Source: an uncultured Clostridia bacterium (lineage in GTDB: Bacteria; Bacillota; Clostridia; Christensenellales; Aristaeellaceae). Taken from it: a stretch of DNA of 17,561 nt. How positions within the stretch are numbered: the stretch's first letter is position 1; each line of letters starts with the position of its first letter. The notes beneath the pieces are model-generated. The model ran no database searches, had not been told where the DNA came from, and worked only from the letters and a program-made list of their open reading frames with translations. The stretch is from positions 1 to 17,561 of the forward strand of contig CAKUFG010000038.1 in assembly GCA_934647235.1 (NCBI GenBank), given 5' to 3'. The translations under genes were made by a program, and so were the position numbers. Positions 1-7,564 of this stretch are shown piece after piece.

Positions 1-239
1 ATACCGGAGCAGCCGATGGTTTCCACCAGGGCTTCTTCGATCACGCCGTTTTTGACGTTCAGGGTCAGCTTGCAGGCGCCCTGCTGAGGAGCGCACCAGC
101 CAACGCCATGGGTATAGCCGGAAATATCGCTGATTTCCTTGGCCTGAATCCACTTGCCCTCTTCAGGGATGGGGGCGGGGCCATGGTTGGGGCCCTTCAT
201 CACGCATACCATTTCTTCGACTTCGCGAGAGTATTGCAT
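1..239 (-). CDS. Iron-sulfur cluster assembly scaffold protein, NifU/IscU-type (5' part only)
   Basis: The first 79 codons are visible; the gene runs off the left edge. The protein starts MQYSREVEEMVCVMKGPNHG and contains GWCAPQQGACKL followed by ETIGCSG, which matches the NifU/IscU-like scaffold proteins of anaerobic Firmicutes. In these, cysteines such as the one in GCSG help hold a nascent Fe-S cluster. In related genomes the gene often sits next to a 'GGGtGRT' protein; that neighbour would lie outside this window. The start is fixed by an AAGGAG Shine-Dalgarno (250-255, read on the minus strand) about nine bases from the ATG, with a promoter just upstream. The family call rests on recalled N-terminal similarity, and the C-terminal half cannot be checked. 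Confidence 0.85.
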   Translation of the reverse strand, partial: MQYSREVEEMVCVMKGPNHGPAPIPEEGKWIQAKEISDISGYTHGVGWCAPQQGACKLTLNVKNGVIEEALVETIGCSG

Positions 240-284
240 GAAATGATTCCTCCTTCGGAATGAGTTGTGAACTTCCACCGGGTC

Positions 285-293
285 ATTATAGCA
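285..293 (-). promoter_or_regulatory. Extended -10 promoter for the Fe-S scaffold gene
   Basis: On the minus strand TGCTATAAT (TATAAT at 285-290 with TG one base upstream) lies about 46 bases before the ATG. No good -35 hexamer is found at 16-18 bases; that place is a T-run. The extended TGn element may compensate. Confidence 0.6.
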
Positions 294-345
294 TATTTCG
301 CGTCATAAAAAAAGGGGATATAGAAATTTATTCCCGTGTTATCGA

Positions 346-388
346 TTAAAAAAGCACCGCCTGCTTTTTTATTCCGCAAACGGTGCTT
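346..388 (-). terminator. Rho-independent terminator of the GT-C glycosyltransferase gene
   Basis: Arms AAGCACCG / CGGTGCTT (352-359 and 381-388) form eight perfect pairs. They can extend inward with U-G, U-G, U-A, G-C and C-G pairs. On the minus strand the hairpin is followed by a T-run. It begins 12 bases after the stop codon at 400. Confidence 0.85.
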
Positions 389-399
389 ATTTGAGCTGA

Positions 400-2508
400 T
401 TATTTTGTTGTATAAGAATTAATTATCAATTCTTCCGTTGAGACAATTGTAAATTTCCAAAACTCATTCTCTGTAAACGGCAAAGTAATTTCGTAGGTTT
501 GGCTTTGTCTTGTAGCCATAACTGTTTTAGACTCATTTCCAGCAGCAAAAGTTACCTCACAGCTATCCGCGGTGCTGCATCGCAGCGTAATTGTCAGCGT
601 TACTTCTCCTTTTTCCAGTATTCCTTTGTCAAATATCAGCAAAGAGCAAATATCGCCTTTACGAAGATAATAGGCATCTAAGCTTGCCAAAGCAGATTTC
701 AAGAATGGTTTTCCAGGTTCTATTTTTGCAACTGTATAATAGCCATTCTTCGTTTTATTCAAAACTACATTCGATGCGAATTCTACGTTTTCCGCTACAG
801 CAACGTCAAATACCAATGTATCCGTATCAATCAGCGGCAAATTCTCTGTATTAGGCGCTTGCACTAACGGCGTAAATGACGTATATACGCCGTTAGTTTC
901 AACCGCGTTTAAAAGCAGATTATTCACCACTACCATCTGTGCTGGCCGATGCAAATGTGTATCCAAAAGATAACCGCGGAAATCGTCATATAGATTATTA
1001 GTTACGATTACCACATCTTGATCTGCAATGATTTGCGCAATTTCCTGCGCATCCTGCTCTACTTCCCTTTCCGCTTGCCTCCGATTTGAATAGGTCATGC
1101 CACCGTTGATTAAGAATGAGGCAGCACATACTATGCAGGCCATTTTTTGCAGTTTCGCATTCCATCCCTTTTTGTATACAGTATACAAATAATAAACAGT
1201 AGCCAAAGACAGAATGCAAATCATCAGCGTCCCCAGCGTTTTGCCGGCGCGTTTTCCATAATAAGCATTGAGCGACGGCGCAGCAAAAATTCCATTGTCT
1301 GGAACCATATGAAAAGGACTGGGGAAAATAAAGAATGCTGCAAAAAAGGCCATTACAATAACCCACGTTTTGCTTGGGCGAACCCCTTTAAGCCGATCAT
1401 CCAACAATAAAACCGTCATCAACGGGAAATAATACATCAGATAACGCAAATGCACCGCCGAAGTTCCTAAAGATCCCGTAAAATTAAACGGAACAATCAA
1501 AATTGCAATGCCAACACAACTGCTTATTATTGCTACGACCAGTGTTTCCAATAACGTTTGCTGCTGACCCGGCAGCTTTTTCCTGCCAATCAGCGGCATG
1601 AGCACATATACGCCGCCGGTTCCAAATACAATCGCCGCAATATGAAACACAAAGCCCTGCGCCATGATGCCAGTATTGCGCCAATCCAACGTAGGAATTT
1701 GCTTTTCGTATAGATTCATCACGCTTGCAGCGCCAAAAAGCATATGATATGCAGCATATCCTACGCCAATGACCGTCCCAACTGCAGCAAGCCCCAGAAT
1801 GCTCCATTGAATGGCAGCACGCTCTTTTCTTTTGCACCCATTCAGCAGCAATACCAGCAAGAAACACACACCAAAGATAATACATACTGGTTTGATAAAA
1901 TATAGCAAACCCGTGAGCATGCCAAGCGCAACATAACGGCTGCCCTTTTGCTGCTGCGCACAAATATCTACCGCAAGCACAAAATTCCACATCATCAAAG
2001 GGTACAGCAAAGCTTCTGCTGTAAGATGCGTGGATAAACAGGTTTCAGGAATGAGCAATGTCAAAAGAACAACAACCCATATACCTGTTTTGCTCAATCC
2101 CATTTTCTTGCCAATTAGATATGCAGGGAATACCGAAGATGCCATCATCAACGCATTGTATAGCTGTATGGCACGATACAAGTTAACTCCTGCAGGCAAC
2201 GCAAACAATGGCAATAGCACCATTGGGTATAGCAAATACACATACTGTACCGGCTGCGCACGAAACATTACCTTTCCATTCGTGTATATATTGCGAGCCA
2301 GGTTAATGTATAATCCTTCATCAATATATACAGTTGGATTTGTAGAAGTCAGATAACTCAGTCCAAAGCGAATACCAGCTGTCAGCAAAAATAGCAATGG
2401 TAATAACACCTTTGGCTGCAACGCCAAAGAATATCTCGTTTTAGACCTCTTTCTCGCTTTTGTGCTCAGGCTTATGCTTGGCAAAGTATATTCATTCCTT
2501 TCGACCAT
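400..2508 (-). CDS. Polytopic membrane glycosyltransferase, GT-C fold (GT39/PMT-like)
   Basis: About 702 residues. A basic cytoplasmic N-terminus (KARKRSKTR) is followed by roughly ten or more hydrophobic segments and then a C-terminal domain of about 215 mostly hydrophilic residues. The first external loop carries an acidic YIDEGLY motif (D63-E64 with this start), the place where GT-C enzymes keep their catalytic acid; GT-C enzymes use lipid-phosphate sugars on the outer membrane face. The acceptor is unknown. The gene is divergent from a GT2-GtrA fusion that could supply its donor. The open frame extends up to 2565, but the promoter (2522-2549) lies inside that extension, so an ATG at 2565 is ruled out. 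ATG 2508 would have a leader of only about 7 bases and no Shine-Dalgarno. TTG 2484, with AAAGGA 11 bases upstream, is a serious alternative. Base composition (near 42% G+C in samples) is far below the neighbours, suggesting transfer. Confidence 0.75.
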   Translation of the reverse strand: MVERNEYTLPSISLSTKARKRSKTRYSLALQPKVLLPLLFLLTAGIRFGLSYLTSTNPTVYIDEGLYINLARNIYTNGKVMFRAQPVQYVYLLYPMVLLPLFALPAGVNLYRAIQLYNALMMASSVFPAYLIGKKMGLSKTGIWVVVLLTLLIPETCLSTHLTAEALLYPLMMWNFVLAVDICAQQQKGSRYVALGMLTGLLYFIKPVCIIFGVCFLLVLLLNGCKRKERAAIQWSILGLAAVGTVIGVGYAAYHMLFGAASVMNLYEKQIPTLDWRNTGIMAQGFVFHIAAIVFGTGGVYVLMPLIGRKKLPGQQQTLLETLVVAIISSCVGIAILIVPFNFTGSLGTSAVHLRYLMYYFPLMTVLLLDDRLKGVRPSKTWVIVMAFFAAFFIFPSPFHMVPDNGIFAAPSLNAYYGKRAGKTLGTLMICILSLATVYYLYTVYKKGWNAKLQKMACIVCAASFLINGGMTYSNRRQAEREVEQDAQEIAQIIADQDVVIVTNNLYDDFRGYLLDTHLHRPAQMVVVNNLLLNAVETNGVYTSFTPLVQAPNTENLPLIDTDTLVFDVAVAENVEFASNVVLNKTKNGYYTVAKIEPGKPFLKSALASLDAYYLRKGDICSLLIFDKGILEKGEVTLTITLRCSTADSCEVTFAAGNESKTVMATRQSQTYEITLPFTENEFWKFTIVSTEELIINSYTTK

Positions 2509-2521
2509 TATTTCCATTTTT

Positions 2522-2549
2522 ATTATAGCGTTTATCTGGTATATGTCAA
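2522..2549 (-). promoter_or_regulatory. Sigma-A promoter for the GT-C glycosyltransferase
   Basis: On the minus strand a perfect TTGACA (2544-2549) and perfect TATAAT (2522-2527) are separated by 16 bases. Transcription should start near 2515, which places the frame's most upstream ATG (2565) before the transcript begins. Confidence 0.8.
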
Positions 2550-2608
2550 TATTTAGGCATATCATCCTGTCATATAAGTACTTTTTATTGAAATACCCGC
2601 AGTGTCTC

Positions 2609-2637
2609 TTGAGATTTTAACCAATTAATGATATGAT
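2609..2637 (+). promoter_or_regulatory. Sigma-A promoter for the GT2-GtrA gene and probably lepA-prfA
   Basis: TTGAGA (2609-2614), 17-base spacer, TATGAT (2632-2637). It faces away from the GT-C promoter, with 59 bases between the two -35 boxes. No convincing operator palindrome was found between them. Confidence 0.75.
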
Positions 2638-2699
2638 ATAAAAGTTGAGGATTGCTCATTTTTACGCACTCAGAAAAAGCAAGGAGAATGGATTGCGCT

Positions 2700-3835
2700 A
2701 TGCAGGCAAAGCAACTATGCGTTCTGATTCCCTCCCTGGAGCCGGACGAGCGGCTTCCTGTTTATGTAGACGCGCTGCTGGCGGCGGATTTTGGGCAGAT
2801 CGTCATCGTCAACGACGGTTCCTCCGCCCAGTACGATGCGATTTTTGATTCGCTCGCCGCGCGGGAGCGCTGCGTGGTGCTCAAGCACGAGGTCAACCGC
2901 GGCAAGGGCCAGGCGCTGCGCACAGGCGTTGCCTATATCCGCGACCATACCGCCTTTTCAGGCGTGATCACCGCCGACGCGGACGGGCAGCATACGGTGC
3001 ACGATACCCTGCTGCTGGCCGACGCGATGGACGAAAAAAAGCCCGAACTGCTGCTGGGCTCGCGCGATTTTTCGCACAAGAACAAAAACATCCCCGGCCG
3101 CTCCCGCTTTGGCAATCGCGCCACCAGCACGGTATTCGCCCTGCTGTACGGACACTGGCTGCCCGATACGCAGACCGGCCTGCGCGCCGTCAGCCGCGCG
3201 TGCTTTGACGACCTGCTGGCCATCACGGGCGATCGCTTTGAGTATGAAATGAACATGCTCATCTATTTCTCCATCCACAAGATTCCCTTCAAGATCATCC
3301 CCATCGAAACCATTTATCTGGAAGAAAACAAGTCCTCGCACTTCCATCCCCTGCGCGATTCGTGGCGCATCTATAAGCTGCTGCTGGGCTCTTTTCTGCG
3401 CTTTTCGGCTGCGGCCATCGTATCCCTGCTGGTGGATTATGCCGTGTTGAGCCTGCTGATGCTGCTCTGGCACGATATGGATACGATCGTGCTCCCCGTT
3501 TTCGGGCTGCTTTTCAGCGCCAAGGCGCTCATTGCCACGCCCATTGCCCGCCTGTGCTCGGCCCCATGCAATTTCCTGCTGAACAAGAATTTCTCCTTTA
3601 AGGTAAAGGAAAGCCAAGGCGCAGCATGGCGCTATGCCGCGCTTGCCTTGGGCGTGCTGATCGTCACGACCTTGCTCTTTGGCTGGCTGAACCACTTTAT
3701 CCCCGCGCATCATGAGGGGCTGAGCCTGCTGCTCAAGGGCGCCATTGATATTGTGCTCTACTTTGTCAATTACCGCATTCAGCGCAACTGGGTATTCAAG
3801 GAAAAATCCCGCAAAAACGAAACGGAGTGTGCCTG

Positions 3836-3836
<1 letters not shown>
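2700..3836 (+). CDS. Polyprenyl-phosphate sugar transferase (GT2, DPM1-like) fused to GtrA-like membrane domain
   Basis: 378 residues from this start. The N-terminal GT2 domain (about 1-230) shows VLIPSLEPDE, IVNDGSS, NRGKGQALRTG, the metal/nucleotide-sugar motif TADADGQH (D93, D95), LLGSR and DTQTGLRAV, as in dolichyl/polyprenyl-phosphate mannosyl- or glucosyltransferases. From about residue 245 a GtrA-like four-helix domain follows, ending NYRIQRNWVFK. Fusion of donor-lipid synthase and putative flippase is known in Firmicutes. Inferred role: charge undecaprenyl phosphate with a sugar and present it outside for the divergent GT-C enzyme. Start choice: AAGGAG (2681-2686) is 13 bases from ATG 2700 but only one base from in-frame ATG 2688. 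An in-frame TTG at 2652 would sit within about 8 bases of the predicted transcript start. The stop overlaps the lepA start by one base (TGATG). Confidence 0.85.
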
Positions 3837-5641
<1,805 letters not shown>

Positions 5642-5655
5642 AAGCAATTAACTGC

Positions 5656-6726
5656 ATGGACGCTAAATATCTGGAAAAATTTGATTGGATGGCCCGGCGG
5701 CTGGAGGAGCTTTCCATCGCCGTGGCGCAGCCGGATATCATTGCCGATCTGCCGCGCTGGCAGTCGCTTCTGAGGGAGCGCGCCGCGCTGGAGCCGGCTG
5801 TTTCGGCGTACCGTGATTATCAGAAGCTGACGGGCGAGATTGCCGATGCGCGCGAATTATCCGAGGATCCGGAGCTTGGCGAGACCGCCCGTGAGGAGCT
5901 GAAGCGCCTGGAAGCGCAGGTTCCGCCGCTGGAGCAGGCGCTTTTGCTGCACCTGATTCCCCGCGATCCGGACGATGACCGCAACGTCATCCTGGAGGTG
6001 CGCGCGGGTGCGGGCGGTGATGAAGCCAGCCTGTTCGCCGCCATGCTGGTGCGCATGTATCTGCGCTATGCCGAGCGGCATGGGCTGACCGCCGCCGTGC
6101 TCAGCGTAAACGATACCGAAATCGGCGGGGTCAAGGAGGCCGTGCTCTCAGTCACCGGACGCGGCGCGTTCAGCCGCCTCAAATATGAAAGCGGCGTGCA
6201 CCGCATCCAGCGCGTGCCCGTCACCGAAGCCAACGGCAAAAAGCAAACCTCCACCGCCACCGTGGCCGTGCTGCCTGAAATGGAGGATGTGGAGGTCGAT
6301 ATCAAGCCCGACGATCTGCGCATTGATACCTACCGCGCCTCGGGCCACGGCGGGCAGTACATCAACCGCACGGACAGCGCTGTGCGCATCACCCATCTGC
6401 CCACCGGCCTGGTCGTTACCTGCCAGGATGAAAAGAGCCAGCTCAAGAACCGCGAGCAGGCCATGAAGGTGCTCAAGAGCCGCCTGTACGATCTGTACCG
6501 CACCAAGGCGGACAGCGAGTATGCCAGCAACCGCCGCGCGCAGGTGGGTACGGGCGAGCGCAACGAGCGCATCCGCACCTACAATTTCAACGAGGGCCGC
6601 GTGACCGATCACCGAATCGGGCTGACCCTGTATCGCGTGGACGCCATTGTGGACGGCGATCTGGACGAGATTATCGACGCGCTGACGCTGGACGAGCAGG
6701 CGCGCAGGCTACGGGAGCTGCGTTAA
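5656..6726 (+). CDS. prfA: Peptide chain release factor 1
   Basis: 356 residues, full length. The GGQ peptidyl-hydrolysis motif lies at 232-234 (GHGGQYINRTDSAVRITHLP). The anticodon-like motif is PVT at 188-190 (PxT, class RF1, reading UAA/UAG) rather than the SPF of RF2. The N-terminal helical domain carries the conserved RAGAGGDEASLF near 116-127. It lies 14 bases after lepA and is probably co-transcribed. No purine-rich Shine-Dalgarno precedes the ATG, so expression may depend on ribosomes finishing lepA. prmC, the GGQ methyltransferase gene that often follows prfA in Firmicutes, is absent; a long repeat element follows instead. Confidence 0.96.
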   Translation: MDAKYLEKFDWMARRLEELSIAVAQPDIIADLPRWQSLLRERAALEPAVSAYRDYQKLTGEIADARELSEDPELGETAREELKRLEAQVPPLEQALLLHLIPRDPDDDRNVILEVRAGAGGDEASLFAAMLVRMYLRYAERHGLTAAVLSVNDTEIGGVKEAVLSVTGRGAFSRLKYESGVHRIQRVPVTEANGKKQTSTATVAVLPEMEDVEVDIKPDDLRIDTYRASGHGGQYINRTDSAVRITHLPTGLVVTCQDEKSQLKNREQAMKVLKSRLYDLYRTKADSEYASNRRAQVGTGERNERIRTYNFNEGRVTDHRIGLTLYRVDAIVDGDLDEIIDALTLDEQARRLRELR

Positions 6727-6785
6727 AGCCAGGCTCCCGCTTTAGACGCTTTGGGGGAGACGGGGGAACCGGAACGAGGGAAAAC

Positions 6786-6812
6786 GGTACTTTCTTGAGT
6801 CAAGAAAGTACC
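6786..6812. repeat. 27-base near-perfect palindrome, outer end of left repeat copy
   Basis: Arms GGTACTTTCTTGA and its exact reverse complement flank a single central G (6799). The partner at the other end differs by paired changes at two stem positions. Confidence 0.9.
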
Positions 6813-6859
6813 AAAGAACCTGTGTTGTGGACGGGAAAGCTGCTGGTTTTAAGCTGGGA

Positions 6860-6989
6860 GTGGCCCTGGCCACCCGTGGCAGGGAAAATTCGCGTGTCCG
6901 GATCGGCGCAAGCGCCATCCGTCCCCTTGAATATTTCCCCTTTGGTCTGGCTTCGCCAGCCCTGCGCCGATTGCATCGGCGTGCCACGG
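6860..6989. repeat. Left copy: hairpin plus three-hairpin junction
   Basis: GTGGCC/GGCCAC (6860-6873) is followed by a junction closed by CCGTGGCA (6874-6881) with TGCCACGG (6982-6989). Inside lie three hairpins: CGGAT+GGCGC with GCGCC+ATCCG (6899-6921), CTGGC/GCCAG (6947-6959), and CGCCGAT/ATCGGCG (6965-6981), the last abutting the closing stem. Whether it acts as RNA or DNA is not known. Confidence 0.75.
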
Positions 6990-7060
6990 GGGCGATGGTT
7001 GTACGCATTTGTCATTCGTAGCTATTTGCGATTGTTGGATAGAGCGGCCATCAAAAGGCT

Positions 7061-7091
7061 TCTCCTTGAGGAGAGGCTCCGCCGCAGGCGG
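7061..7091. repeat. Left copy inner hairpins
   Basis: TCTCC-TTGA-GGAGA (7061-7074) and CCGCC-GCA-GGCGG (7079-7091) precede the shared GGTGAGGTGTAG. The first corresponds to the nine-pair hairpin at 7191-7211 in the right copy. Confidence 0.75.
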
Positions 7092-7094
7092 TGG

Positions 7095-7169
7095 TGAGGT
7101 GTAGGCCATGCAATGGCCGTTAGCAAAGCTATATAATAGAGGTAACGCCGCTGCGGCGGCTACACCTCA
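7095..7169. repeat. Core of the compound repeat
   Basis: TGAGGTGTAG (7095-7104) is exactly reverse-complemented by CTACACCTCA (7160-7169). Between them sit a perfect hairpin GGCCAT-GCA-ATGGCC (7104-7118), an A/T-rich patch containing TATAAT (7132-7137), and GCCG-CTG-CGGC (7147-7157). Confidence 0.8.
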
Positions 7170-7190
7170 TCCGCTTCACTGCGTTCAGCA

Positions 7191-7211
7191 CCTTCCCCTC
7201 CGAGGGGAAGG
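7191..7211. repeat. Right copy inner hairpin
   Basis: CCTTCCCCT and AGGGGAAGG pair perfectly over nine positions around a CCG loop. Confidence 0.8.
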
Positions 7212-7276
7212 CTTGGGTGGATGGTCTTGCCGACTGCTGCCAATCGCTACGTTTGTTTTTCGTATCCAACTATGCC

Positions 7277-7417
7277 CCGTGGCACGCTGATCGCAGATCA
7301 GCGCAGGGCGTGCGCAGCACGATCATGGGGGAAAGCAGGAAACGAACGGAGGAAAGCTTGCTTTCATCCGGGCGGTTCAGGCTTTCACCTGCCACGGTGG
7401 CGGGCGGCAGTGCCGCC
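7277..7417. repeat. Right copy: three-hairpin junction plus hairpin
   Basis: CCGTGGCA (7277-7284) pairs with TGCCACGG (7390-7397). It encloses CGCTGATC/GATCAGCG (7285-7303), CGTGC/GCACG (7309-7321) and CGGA+GAAAGC with GCTTTC+TCCG (7347-7370). Outside lies GGCGGC/GCCGCC (7403-7417). The order mirrors the left copy, with different paired bases. Confidence 0.75.
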
Positions 7418-7464
7418 TTCCAATTTTATTCCAGCAGCTTTTTTGTCCACAATACCGGTTCTTT

Positions 7465-7491
7465 GTTACTTTCTTCACTGAAGAAAGTAAC
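7465..7491. repeat. 27-base near-perfect palindrome, outer end of right repeat copy
   Basis: Arms GTTACTTTCTTCA and its exact reverse complement flank a single central C (7478). It ends 73 bases before the topB start. Confidence 0.9.
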
Positions 7492-7564
7492 GTCTTTTCC
7501 GTCTCCCTCGTCCCCCCGCGCCATTGAGCGCATTGCCTGTATTATTGAATGCCGAGGTGAAGCC

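Larger units (their letters stand above)
6727..7564. repeat. Compound inverted repeat: two facing copies of a structured repeat element between prfA and topB
   Basis: This 838-base stretch holds no credible gene. A left copy (about 6753-7104) reappears in reverse complement as a right copy (about 7517-7160). Both keep the same order of landmarks: G-rich end, 27-base palindrome, ACCAAAGAACC / AACAAAGAACC, TTGTGGAC, AAAGCTGCTGG, a 6-bp hairpin, a three-hairpin junction, GATAGTTGG-like spacer, a pyrimidine/purine hairpin, and GATGAGGTGTAG / GGTGAGGTGTAG. Identity is only moderate, but hairpins are conserved through paired substitutions. The copies meet at a 55-base core. The element resembles palindromic intergenic repeats I recall from gut Clostridia, unchecked. 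The frame upstream of topB that reads through the right copy is an accident of its composition. Confidence 0.85.

Noticed and set aside
2958..3713. 251-codon minus-strand frame over the GT2-GtrA gene
   Set aside because: Shadow of a well-supported plus-strand gene, with no domain resemblance.
6727..6750. Rho-independent terminator right after prfA
   Set aside because: AAAGC/GCTTT is only five pairs and no T-run follows; prfA termination cannot be placed from sequence.
6795..7109. Several short frames on both strands inside the left repeat copy
   Set aside because: Their ends fall in hairpins, none has a ribosome site, and the region evolves by paired stem changes rather than codon-wise.
7217..7564. 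116-codon N-terminal extension of topB
   Set aside because: It translates the repeat element. The conserved topoisomerase III start and a Shine-Dalgarno are at 7565.
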